DNA of 64,000 nt. Source: Siphonodentalium dalli. Taxonomy: Eukaryota > Mollusca > Scaphopoda > Gadilida > Siphonodentaliidae. The number at the start of each line of letters is the position of its first letter. The first letter of the stretch is position 1. The translations under genes were made by a program, and so were the position numbers. The stretch lies in contig CP136069.1 in the NCBI GenBank assembly GCA_032622095.1, forward strand, positions 34,694,194 through 34,758,193, in the 5' to 3' direction. Below are positions 43,076 to 54,700 of the stretch, one piece after another. The notes beneath the pieces are model-generated. The model had not been told where the DNA came from and ran no database searches. It saw only the letters and a list, made by a program, of their open reading frames with translations.

Positions 43076-43278
43076 CAGTATTGCCCGAAATAAACGACTC
43101 CTTATAACCACACCAAAAGTATGGGTAATTTTTCAGGATTTAGTCGAAATATGGCTTGTTGCCATTCATCGGTGAGAGCTTTCTGATGAATGGCAACAAG
43201 CCATATTTCCGTCTAAATCCTGAAAATTTACCCATAATTCTGCTGTGGTTAAGGAGTCGATTATTTAGGACATTACTG
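43076..43278. mobile_element. Family A foldback MITE, diverged
   Basis: CAGTATTGCCCGAAATAAACG ... GGACATTACTG, without TA duplication. The left arm tip is shortened (CATCGGTGAGAGC). Confidence 0.9.
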
Positions 43279-43939
43279 AAACTTCATACATGCATTATAT
43301 AATGCGATGATATATAAATTGTTCATCTTCTTGGAAATTCCTTATTTTGATCTCGTCATCCCCTCACCTGTACAAGGAACATTTTGTAGTTGACACAGCA
43401 GTTACCAACCACATAAAAATGCTGATCAAGCTGAATGTTATAATCAAATCCTGTGACATTTTGATGAAGTTTTTCTTCATTTTGATGAATTTTCTTGGCA
43501 TTTTGATGCATACCTTGCCACTAGTCTGTGCTATAGACATGAGACCCTGCAACGATCTCGTGGACAGCTTTGCTACTCAGACGATTACTTTCGTGACATA
43601 TTGTTTGTTCCGTAGTAGGCTCGATGACAGAGGGCTCTCGGAAACTAATCATTTCCTTCTCCAATCTTCTGTACCATAAACATTTCCACCTAGATCGACA
43701 TTGATTTTGAAGTGAAATTCATTAATTTTCCGACAAGCCAGCCCAGATTGTTTGGCAGAGAAGAGAGCTCATCACCAGAATTATATACTACCACTGTTTA
43801 CTTTTTGCAAACAAGTTTAACCCTCGATTGAGAGCTTTTGTGACTTAATTCTGTTTAATTAAAGTGGCATACAGCCTTGGGAGTGGGTAATGTGAAAATT
43901 CAAAAAGGTTTGTAGAACTTTGTACATCCATCACCACAA
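43279..43939. other. Single-copy interval
   Basis: A 110-codon plus frame (43347-43679) is partly made of ATTTTGATGAA repeats (43458-43510) and has no recognisable domain. 43540-43740 is CpG-containing (GACGATTACTTTCGTGAC). No splice-supported exon seen. Confidence 0.4.
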
Positions 43940-43943
43940 TTAA

Positions 43944-44366
43944 CCCTTTACCCAACAAAGCGGCCAAAAACGCCCAAATGAAGCTTCAACAGCCTAAAAT
44001 ATCTTCGGTCTGTCTCAATAACACCATACAAATATGGATATCATTGGAACCGGTTCATTGACCACATTGTGATGGTTACAGTTATGCCCTGTGCCAATGC
44101 ATTCTCTTATATATGCGAGTCGACCATAGGTCGCCTCGCATATATAAGAGAATGCATTGGCCTAAAACCATTTTTTCTTACATTCTTTAACAATTTTATA
44201 ATTTTTTCTTACATTTTTTATAATATTTTTCTACATTCTTTGACAATTTTATCATTTTTAATATGTGATAAGCCAATGCATTCTCTTATATATGCGAGGC
44301 GACCTATGGCTGACTCGCATATATAAGAGAATGCATTGGCACAGGGCCGTTCTGTTGGGTAAAGGG
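43944..44366 (-). mobile_element. Family C piggyBac-like MITE, copy 8 (inverted, long spacer)
   Basis: TTAA at 43940-43943 and 44367-44370. The AT-rich spacer between the hairpins is expanded (TTTTTTCTTACATT repeats), making this the longest C copy. One loop has GGCTGACTCGC. Confidence 0.95.
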
Positions 44367-44452
44367 TTAAAGAAGAATATGGAAATTAGACATAGACTTT
44401 TTTGTAACCCTTCTATGATTCAATAACTATTATACAATGCAAGAGCCCATTT

Positions 44453-45098
44453 AAAGTGATTTGAAACACTCTGGTAGGGTGATTAAAGTGATGTGAAACA
44501 CTCTGGTAGGGTGATTAAAGTGATGTGAAACACTCTGGTAGGGTGATTAAAGTGATGTGAAACACTCTGGTAGGGTGATCAAATAGAAATGGAGAATAAT
44601 CTTAAAGTGATGTGAAACACTCTGGTAGGGTGATCAAATAGAAATGGAGAATAATCTTAAAGTGATGTGAAACACTCTGGTAGGGTGATCAAATAGAAAT
44701 GGAGAATAATCTTAAAGTGATGTGAAACACTCCGGTAGGGTGATCAAATAGAAATGGAGAATAATCTTAAAGTGATGTGAAACACTCCGGTAGGGTGATC
44801 AAATAGAAATGGAGAATAATCTTAAAGTGATGTGAAACACTCCTGTAGGGTGATCAAATAGAAATGGAGAATAATCTTAAAGTGATGTGAAACACTCCGG
44901 TAGGGTGATCAAATAGAAATGGAGAATAATCTTAAAGTGATGTGAAACACTCTGGTAGGGTGATCAAATAGAAATGGAGAATAATCTTAAAGTGATGTGA
45001 AACACTCTGGTAGGGTGATCAAATAGAAATTGAGAATAATCTTAAAGTGATGTGAAACACTCTGGTAGGGTGATCAAATAGAAATTGAGAATAATCTT
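44453..45098 (+). repeat. Composite minisatellite: 3 x 32 bp then 10 x 55 bp
   Basis: The 32-bp core (AAAGTGATGTGAAACACTC then TGGTAGGGTGAT) starts at 44453, 44485 and 44517. From 44549 each core is followed by a 23-bp extension (CAAATAGAAATGGAGAATAA TCT) and the period becomes exactly 55 bp, up to 45098. Variants are a central CTCCGG block in units 4-7 and ATTGAG in the last two units. Not coding: the frame shifts and stops recur. Confidence 0.95.
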
Positions 45099-45474
45099 GC
45101 TCAATGTAGTTATTTGTTATGAATATTAATCCAAATTGAAAACATACGCGTCGTCATTATTATATATTAATTAATGCAAAGACTCTTGATGGCGAAATCA
45201 TTTGTGTTAGGTTATCGCCCACATCGAGATGTAAATATTTACAATTGAGTGTAGTAAAAAATAGACGATGTTTTCTATGGAGTGGTATGATCGATTTATT
45301 TAAATTTCACCGATATTAGTAGAATACTACATTCCCCAGGTTGGCATAGCGCCCGAGTACTAACTTATCAATTCCACGCACCTGAACAAGTCCATATGTC
45401 TTTAAAATGAGTAAGCAAACCAGCACACCATTAGAATCAGTAAATACGCTTTGAATATTCTGTTTGGTCACATA
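45099..45474. other. Single-copy interval
   Basis: AT-rich, with one CpG patch (TAGCGCCCGAGTACTAAC). Nothing recognised. Confidence 0.35.
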
Positions 45475-45676
45475 CAGTAATGCCCTAAATAATCGATTCC
45501 TTAACCACAGCAGAATTTTCAGGATTTTGTCGAAAATATGGTTTGTTGCCATTCATCGGAAAGCTCTGAGTGAGAGCTTTCCAATGAATGGCAACAAGCC
45601 ATATTTCCGACTAAATCCTGAAAAATTACCAATAATTCTGCTGTGGTTAAGGAGTCATTTATTTAGGGCATTACTG
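45475..45676. mobile_element. Family A foldback MITE, last copy before the large array
   Basis: TA-flanked, CAGTAATGCCC ... GGGCATTACTG. The left arm lost the ATGGGTAATTTT segment, and the loop is CTGAGTGAG. No further A copy occurs in the remaining 18 kb. Confidence 0.95.
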
Positions 45677-45750
45677 TACATACTGGTATATGAGAGAGAA
45701 GTCACTTAGGACAAAAATTAGGAGAAGTGATACATTTCAGAGAGAAAATA

Positions 45751-48700
45751 TCTCCCATGTCGCCCTCTAGGCTGGTCCCTGTCTCCCATGTCGCCCTCTA
45801 GGCTGGTCCCTGTCTCCCATGTCGCCCTCTAGGCTGGTCCCTGTCTCCCATGTCGCCCTCTAGGCTGGTCCCTGTCTCCCATGTCGTCCTCTAGGCTGGT
45901 CCCTGTCTCCCATGTCGCCCTCTAGGCTGGTCCCTGTCTCTCAGGTCGCCCTCTAGGCTGGTCCCTGTCTCCCATGTCGCCCTCTAGGCTGGTCCCTGTC
46001 TCTCAGGTCGCCCTCTAGGCTGGTCCCTGTCTCCCATGTCGCCCTCTAGGCTGGTCCCTGTCTCCCATGTCGTCCTCTAGGCTGGTCCCTATCTCCCAGG
46101 TCACCATCTAGGCTGGTCCCTGTCTCCCATGTCGTCCTCTAGGCTGCTCCCTGTCTCACAGGTCGCCCTCTAGGCTGGTCCCTGTCTCTCAGGTCGCCCT
46201 CTAGGCTGGTCCCTGTCTCCCATGTCGTCCTCTAGGCTGCTCCCTGTCTCACAGGTCGCCCTCTAGGCTGGTCCCTGTCTCTCAGGTCACCCTCTAGGCT
46301 GGTCCCTGTCTCCCATGTCGTCCTCTAGGCTGGTCCCTGTCTCCCATGTCGCCCTCTAGGCTGGTCCCAGTCTCCCATGTCGCCCTCTAGGCTGGTCCCA
46401 GTCTCCCATGTCGCCCTCTAGGCTGGTCCCTGTCTCCCATGTCGCCCTCTAGGCTGGTCCCTGTCTCCCATGTCGTCCTCTAGGCTGGTCCCTGTCTCCC
46501 ATGTCGCCCTCTAGGCTGGTCCCAGTCTCCCATGTCGCCCTCTAGGCTGGTCCCAGTCTCCCATGTCGCCCTCTAGGCTGGTCCCAGTCTCCCATGTCGC
46601 CCTCTAGGCTGGTCCCTGTCTCCCATGTCGCCCTCTAGGCTGGTCCCAGTCTCCCATGTCGCCCTCTAGGCTGATCCCTGTCTCCCAAGTCGCCATCTAG
46701 GCTGATCCTTGTCTCCCAAGTCGCCCTCTAGGATGGTCCCTGTCTCCCATGTCGCCCTCTAGGCTGGTCCCTGTCTCCCATGTCGTCCTCTAGGCTGGTC
46801 CCTGTCTCCCATGTCGCCCTCTAGGCTGGTCCCTGTCTCCCAGGTCGCCCTCTAGGCTGGTCCCTGTCTCCCATGTCGCCCTCTAGGCTGGTCCCTGTCT
46901 CCCATGTCGCCCTCTAGGCTGGTCCCTGTCTCCCATGTCGCCCTCTAGGCTGGTCCCTGTCTCCCATGTCGTCCTCTAGGCTGGTCCCTGTCTCCCATGT
47001 CGCCCTCTAGGCTGGTCCCTGTCTCTCAGGTCGCCCTCTAGGCTGGTCCCTGTCTCCCATGTCGCCCTCTAGGCTGGTCCCTGTCTCTCAGGTCGCCCTC
47101 TAGGCTGGTCCCTGTCTCCCATGTCGCCCTCTAGGCTGGTCCCTGTCTCCCATGTCGTCCTCTAGGCTGGTCCCTATCTCTCAGGTCGCCCTCTAGGCTG
47201 GTCCCTGTCTCTCAGGTCGCCCTCTAGGCTGGTCCCTGTCTCTCAGGTCGCCCTCTAGGCTGGTCCCTGTCTCCCAGGTCACCATCTAGGCTGGTCCCTG
47301 TCTCCCATGTCGTCCTCTAGGCTGCTCCCTGTCTCACAGGTCGCCCTCTAGGCTGGTCCCTGTCTCTCAGGTCGCCCTCTAGGCTGGTCCCTGTCTCCCA
47401 TGTCGTCCTCTAGGCTGGTCCCTGTCTCCCATGTCGCCCTCTAGGCTGGTCCCTGTCTCCCATGTCGTCCTCTAGGCTGCTCCCTGTCTCACAGGTCGCC
47501 CTCTAGGCTGGTCCCTGTCTCTCAGGTCACCCTCTAGGCTGGTCCCTGTCTCCCATGTCGTCCTCTAGGCTGGTCCCTGTCTCCCATGTCGCCCTCTAGG
47601 CTGGTCCCAGTCTCCCATGTCGCCCTCTAGGCTGGTCCCAGTCTCCCATGTCGCCCTCTAGGCTGGTCCCTGTCTCCCATGTCGCCCTCTAGGCTGGTCC
47701 CTGTCTCCCATGTCGTCCTCTAGGCTGGTCCCTGTCTCCCATGTCGCCCTCTAGGCTGGTCCCAGTCTCCCATGTCGCCCTCTAGGCTGGTCCCAGTCTC
47801 CCATGTCGCCCTCTAGGCTGGTCCCAGTCTCCCATGTCGCCCTCTAGGCTGGTCCCTGTCTCCCATGTCGCCCTCTAGGCTGGTCCCAGTCTCCCATGTC
47901 GCCCTCTAGGCTGATCCCTGTCTCCCAAGTCGCCATCTAGGCTGATCCTTGTCTCCCAAGTCGCCCTCTAGGATGGTCCCTGTCTCCCATGTCGCCCTCT
48001 AGGCTGGTCCCTGTCTCCCATGTCGCCCTCTAGGCTGGTCCCTGTCTCCCATGTCGCCCTCTAGGCTGGTCCCTGTCTCCCATGTCGCCCTCTAGGCTGG
48101 TCCCTGTCTCCCATGTCGCCCTCTAGGCTGGTCCCTGTCTCCCAGGTCGTCCTATAGGCTGGTCCCTGTCTCCCATGTCGCCCTCTAGGCTGGTCCCAGT
48201 CTCCCATGTCGCCCTCTAGGCTGGTCCCTGTCTCCCATGTCGTCCTCTAGGCTGGTCCCTGTCTCCCATGTCGCCCTCTAGGCTGGTCCCAGTCTCCCAT
48301 GTCGCCCTCTAGGCTGGTCCCAGTCTCCCATGTCACCCTCTAGGCTGGTCCCTGTCTCTCAGGTCACCCTTTAGGCTGGTCCCTGTCTCCCATGTCGCCC
48401 TCTAGGCTGGTCCCTGTCTCCCATGTCATCCTCTAGGCTGGTCCCTGTCTCCCATGTCGCCCTCTAGGCTGGTCCCTGTCTCCCATGTCATCCTCTAGGC
48501 TGGTCCCTGTCTCCCATGTCTCCCTCTAGGCTGGTCCCTGTCTCCCATGTCGTCCTCTAGGTTGGTCCCTGTCTCCCATGTCATCCTCTAGGCTGCTCCC
48601 TGTCTCCCATGTCGCCCTCTAGGCTGGTCCCTGTCTCCCATGTCGTCCTCTAGGCTGGTCCCTGTCTCACATGTCATCCTCTAGGCTGGTCCCTGTCTCC

Positions 48701-51700
48701 CATGTCGCCCTCTAGGCTGGTCCCTGTCTCCCATGTCATCCTCTAGGCTGCTCCCTGTCTCCCATGTCATCCTCTAGGCTGGTCCCTGTCTCCCATGTCG
48801 CCCTCTAGGCTGGTCCCTGTCTCCCATGTCGCCCTCTAGGCTGGTCCCTGTCTCTCAGGTCGTACTCTAGGCTGGTCCCTGTCTCCCATGTCATCCTCTA
48901 GGCTGGTCCCTGTCTCCCATGTCATCCTCTAGGCTGGTCCCTGTCTCCCATGTCGCCCTCTAGGCTGGTCCCTGTCTCCCAAGTCGCCCTCTAGGCTGGT
49001 CCCTGTCTCCCAAGTCGCCCTCTAGGCTGGTCCCTGTCTCACAGGTCGTCCTCTAGGCTGGTCCCTGTCTCACAGGTCGTCCTCTAGGCTGGTCCCCGTC
49101 TCCCATTCGCCCTCTAGGCTGGTCCCTGTCTCTCAGGTCACCCTTTAGGCTGGTCCCTGTCTCTCAGGTCGCACTCTAGGCTGGTCCCTGTCTCCTAGGT
49201 CGCCCTCTAGGCTGGTCCCTGTCTCCCAAGTCGCCCTCTAGGCTGGTCCCTGTCTCTCAGGTCACCCTTTAGGCTGGTCCCTGTCTCTCAGGTCGCACTC
49301 TAGGCTGGTCCCTGTCTCCCATGTCGTCCTCTAGGCTGGTCCCTGTCTCCCATGTCGTCCTCTAGGCTGGTCCCTGTCTCCCATGTCGCCCTCTAGGCTG
49401 GTCCCTGTCTCCCAAGTCGCCCTCTAGGCTGGTCCCTGTCTCCCATGTCGTCCTCTAGGCTGGTCCCTGTCTCCCATGTCGCCCTCTAGGCTGGTCCCTG
49501 TCTCTCAGGTCACCCTTTAGGCTGGTCCCTGTCTCCCATGTCGTCCTCTAGGCTGGTCCCTGTCTCCCATGTCACCCTCTAGGCTGGTCCCTGTCTCCCA
49601 TGTCGCCCTCTAGGCTGGTCCCTGTCTCTCAGGTCGCCCTCTAGGCTGGTCCCTGTCTCCCAGGTCGTCCTCTAGGCTGGTCCCTGTCTCTCAGGTCGCC
49701 CTCTAGGCTGCTCCCTGTCTCTCAGGTCGCCCTCTAGGCTGGTCCCAGTCTCCCATGTCGCCCTCTAGGCTGCTCCCTGTCTCTCAGGTCGCCCTCTAGG
49801 CTGGTCCCTGTCTCCCAGGTCGTCCTCTAGGCTGGTCCCTGTCTCTCAGGTCGCCCTCTAGGCTGCTCCCTGTCTCTCAGGTCGCCCTCTAGGCTGGTCC
49901 CTGTCTCCCATGTCGCCCTCTAGGCTGGTCCCTGTCTCCCATGTCGGCCTCTAGGCTGGTCCCTGTCTCCCATGTCGTCCTCTAGGCTGCTCCCTGTCTC
50001 CCATGTCGTCCTCTAGGCTGGTCCCTGTCTCCCATGTCGCCCTCTAGGCTGGTCCCTGTCTCCCATGTCGTCCTCTAGGCTGGTCCCTGTCTCCCATGTC
50101 GTCCTCTAGGCTGGTCCCTGTCTCCCATGTCGCCCTCTAGGCTGGTCCCTGTCTCGCACATGGCACTCTAGGCTGGTCCCTGTCTCGCACATGGCACTCT
50201 AGGCTGGTCCCTATCTCTCAGGTCGCCCTCTAGGCTGGTCCCTGTCTCTCATGTCGCCCTCTAGGCTGATCCCTGTCTCCCATGTCGTCCTCTAGGCTGG
50301 TCCCTGTCTCCCAGGTCGTCCTCTAGGCTGGTCCCTGTCTCCCATGTCGCCCTCTAGGCTGGTCCCTGTCTCCCAGGTCGTCCTCAAGGCTGGTCCCTGT
50401 CTCCCATGTCGCCCTCTAGGCTGGTCCCTGTCTCCCAGGTCGTCCTCTAGGCTGGTCCCTGTCTCCCAGGTCGTCCTCTAGGCTGGTCCCTGTCTCCCAT
50501 GTCGCCCTCTAGACTGGTCCCTGTCTCTCAGGTCGTCCTCTAGGCTGGTCCCTGTCTCCCATGTCGCCCTCTAGGCTGGTCCCTGTCTCCCAGGTCGTCC
50601 TCTAGGCTGGTCCCTGTCTCCCAGGTCGTCCTCTAGGCTGGTCCCTGTCTCCCATGTCGTCCTCTAGGCTGGTCCCTGTCTCTCATGTCGTCCTCTAGGC
50701 TGGTCCCTGTCTCCCAGGTCGTCCTCTAGGCTGGTCCCTGTCTCCCATGTCGCCATCTAGGCTGGTCCCTGTCTCCCAAGTCACCCTCTAGGCTGGTCCC
50801 TATCTCCCAGGTCGTCCTCTAGGCTGGTCCCTGTCTCTCATGTCGTCCTCTAGGCTGGTCCCTATCTCCCAGGTCGTCCTCTAGGCTGGTCCCTATCTCC
50901 CAGGTCGTCCTCTAGGCTGGTCCCTGTCTCCCATGTCGTCCTCTAGGCTGGTCCCTGTCTCTCATGTCGTCCTCTAGGCTGGTCCCTGTCTCCCATGTCG
51001 TCCTCTAGGCTGGTCCCTGTCTCCCATGTCGGCCTCTAGGCTGGTCCCTGTCTCCCATGTCGCCCTCTAGGCTGGTCCCTGTCTCCCATGTCGTCCTCTA
51101 GGCTGGTCCCTGTCTCCCATGTCGTCCTCTAGGCTGGTCCCTGTCTCCCATGTCGCCCTCTAGGCTGGTCCCTGTCTCCCATGTCGCCCTCTAGGCTGGT
51201 CCCTGTCTCCCATGTCGCCCTCTAGGCTGGTCCCTGTCTCCCATGTCGCCCTCTAGGCTGGTCCCTGTCTCCCATGTCGTCCTCTAGGCTGGTCCCTGTC
51301 TCCCATGTCGTCCTCTAGGCTGGTCCCTGTCTCCCATGTCACCCTCTAGGCTGGTCCCTGTCTCTCAGATCGCCCTCTAGGCTGGTCCCTGTCTCCCATG
51401 TCGTCCTCTAGGCTGGTCCCTGTCTCCCATGTCGTCCTCTAGGCTGGTCCCTGTCTCCCATGTCGCCCTCTAGGCTGGTCCCTGTCTCGCACATGGCACT
51501 CTAGGCTGGTCCCTGTCTCTCATGTCGTCCTCTAGGCTGGTCCCTGTCTCCCAGGTCGTCCTCTAGGCTGGTCCCTATCTCCCAGGTCGTCCTCTAGGCT
51601 GGTCCCTGTCTCTCATGTCGTCCTCTAGGCTGGTCCCTATCTCCCAGGTCGTCCTCTAGGCTGGTCCCTATCTCCCAGGTCGTCCTCTAGGCTGGTCCCT

Positions 51701-54700
51701 GTCTCCCATGTCGTCCTCTAGGCTGGTCCCTGTCTCTCATGTCGTCCTCTAGGCTGGTCCCTGTCTCCCAGGTCGCCCTCTAGGCTGGTCCCTGTCTCCC
51801 ATGTCGTCCTCTAGGCTGGTCCCTGTCTCCCATGTCGCCCTCTAGGCTGGTCCCTGTCTCCCATGTCGTCCTCTAGGCTGGTCCCTGTCTCCCATGTCGT
51901 CCTCTAGGCTGGTCCCTGTCTCCCATGTCGGCCTCTAGGCTGGTCCCTGTCTCCCATGTCGCCCTCTAGGCTGGTCCCTGTCTCCCATGTCGTCCTCTAG
52001 GCTGGTCCCTGTCTCCCATGTCGTCCTCTAGGCTGGTCCCTGTCTCCCATGTCGCCCTCTAGGCTGGTCCCTGTCTCCCATGTCGCCCTCTAGGCTGGTC
52101 CCTGTCTCCCATGTCGCCCTCTAGGCTGGTCCCTGTCTCCCATGTCGCCCTCTAGGCTGGTCCCTGTCTCCCATGTCGTCCTCTAGGCTGGTCCCTGTCT
52201 CCCATGTCGTCCTCTAGGCTGGTCCCTTCTCCCATGTCACCCTCTAGGCTGGTCCCTGTCTCTCAGATCGCCCTCTAGGCTGGTCCCTGTCTCCCATGTC
52301 GTCCTCTAGGCTGGTCCCTGTCTCCCATGTCGCCCTCTAGGCTGGTCCCTGTCTCCCATGTCGCCCTCTAGGCTGGTCCCTGTCTCCCATGTCGCCCTCT
52401 AGGCTGGTCCCTGTCTCCCATGTCGCCCTCTAGGCTGGTCCCTGTCTCCCATGTCGTCCTCTAGGCTGGTCCCTGTCTCCCATGTCGTCCTCTAGGCTGG
52501 TCCCTGTCTCCCATGTCACCCTCTAGGCTGGTCCCTGTCTCTCAGATCGCCCTCTAGGCTGGTCCCTGTCTCCCATGTCGTCCTCTAGGCTGGTCCCTGT
52601 CTCCCATGTCGTCCTCTAGGCTGGTCCCTGTCTCCCATGTCGCCCTCTAGGCTGGTCCCTGTCTCGCACATGGCACTCTAGGCTGGTCCCTGTCTCGCAC
52701 ATGGCACTCTAGGCTGGTCCCTATCTCTCAGGTCGCCCTCTAGGCTGGTCCCTGTCTCTCATGTCGCCCTCTAGGCTGATCCCTGTCTCCCATGTCGTCC
52801 TCTAGGCTGGTCCCTATCTCCCATGTCGCCCTCTAGGCTGGTCCCTGTCTCCCATGTCGCCCTCTAGGCTGGTCCCTGTCTCCCATGTCGCCCTCTAGGC
52901 TGGTCCCTGTCTCCCATGTCGCCCTCTAGGCTGGTCCCTGTCTCCCATGTCGCCCTCTAGGCTGGTCCCTGTCTCTCATGTCGTCCTCTAGGCTGCTCCC
53001 TGTCTCTCATGTCGTCCTCTAGGCTGGTCCCTATCTCTCAGGTCGCCCTCTAGGCTGGTCCCTGTCTCCCATGTCGTCCTCTAGGCTGCTCCCTGTCTCT
53101 CATGTCGTCCTCTAGGCTGGTCCCTGTCTCCCATGTCGCCCTCTAGGCTGGTCCCTGTCTCCCAAGTCACCCTCTAGGCTGGTCCCTGTCTCCCATGTCG
53201 TCCTCTAGGCTGATCCCTGTCTCCCAAGTCACCCTCTAGGCTGGTCCCTGTCTAACAGGTCGCCCTCTAGGCTGGTCCCTGTCTCCCAAGTCACCCTCTA
53301 GGCTGGTCCCTGTCTCCCATGTCGTCCTCTAGGCTGATCCCTGTCTCCCAAGTCGCCCTCTAGGCTGGTCCCTGTCTCCCAAGTCACCCTCTAGGCTGGT
53401 CCCTGTCTCCCAAGTCACCCTCTAGGCTGGTCCCTGTCTCCCATGTCGCCCTCTAGGCTGATCCCTGTCTCCCATGTCGCCATCTAGGCTGGTCCCTGTC
53501 TCCCAAGTCACCCTCTAGGCTGGTCCCTGTCTCCCATGTCGCCCTCTAGGCTGGTCCCTGTCTCCCATGTCGTCCTCTAGGCTGGTCCCTGTCTCCCAAG
53601 TCACCCTCTAGGCTGGTCCCTGTCTCCCATGTCGCCCTCTAGGCTGGTCCCTGTCTCCCATGTCGCCATCTAGGCTGGTCCCTGTCTCCCAAGTCACCCT
53701 CTAGGCTGGTCCCTGTCTCCCATGTCGCCCTCTAGGCTGGTCCCTGTCTCCCATGTCGTCCTCTAGGCTGGTCCCTGTCTCCCATGTCGTCCTCTAGGCT
53801 GGTCCCTATCTCCCAGGTCGCCCTCTAGGCTGGTCCCTGTCTCTCAGGTCACCCTCTAGGCTGGTCCCTGTCTCTCATGTCGTCCTCTAGGCTGGTCCCT
53901 ATCTCCCAGGTCGCCCTCTAGGCTGGTCCCTGTCTCTCAGGTCACCCTCTAGGCTGGTCCCTGTCTCCCATGTCGCCCTCTAGGCTGGTCCCTATCTCCC
54001 AGGTCGCCCTCTAGGCTGGTCCCTGTCTCTCAGGTCACCCTCTAGGCTGGTCCCTGTCTCCCAAGTCACCCTCTAGGCTGGTCCCTGTCTCCCATGTCGC
54101 CCTCTAGGCTGTTCCCTGTCTCCCATGTCGCCATCTAGGCTGGTCCCTGTCTCCCAAGTCACCCTCTAGGCTGGTCCCTGTCTCCCATGTCGCCCTCTAG
54201 GCTGGTCCCTGTCTCCCATGTCGCCCTCTAGGCTGGTCCCTGTCTCCCATGTCGCCATCTAGGCTGGTCCCTGTCTCCCAAGTCACCCTCTAGGCTGGTC
54301 CCTGTCTCCCATGTCGCCCTCTAGGCTGGTCCCTGTCTCCCATGTCGTCCTCTAGGCTGGTCCCTGTCTCTCAGGTCGTCCTCTAGGCTGGTCCCTGTCT
54401 CCCATGTCGCCCTCTAGGCTGGTCCCTGTCTCTCAGGTCGCCCTCTAGGCTGGTCCCTGTCTCTCAGGTCACCCTTTAGGCTGGTCCCTATCTCCCAGGT
54501 CGTCCTCTAGGCTGGTCCCTGTCTCCCATGTCGCCCTCTAGGCTGGTCCCTATCTCCCAGGTCGCCCTCTAGGCTGGTCCCTGTCTCTCAGGTCACCCTT
54601 TAGGCTGGTCCCTGTCTCCCATGTCGTCCTCTAGGCTGGTCCCTGTCTCCCATGTCGCCCTCTAGGCTGGTCCCTGTCTCCCATGTCGCCCTCTAGGCTG

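Noticed and set aside
43347-43679. 110-codon plus-strand frame
   Set aside because: Partly composed of repeated ATTTTGATGAA, with no domain. A real exon is possible but not supportable from sequence alone.
44453-45098. CRISPR-like direct repeats with 23-bp spacers
   Set aside because: The 23-bp 'spacers' are identical to each other, so this is a composite tandem repeat.
446-45709. Many short frames sharing the peptide FPMNGNKPYFRLNPEKLP
   Set aside because: All fall in family A palindromes. The similarity is that of the MITE, the frames run on both strands, and no copy extends into a domain.
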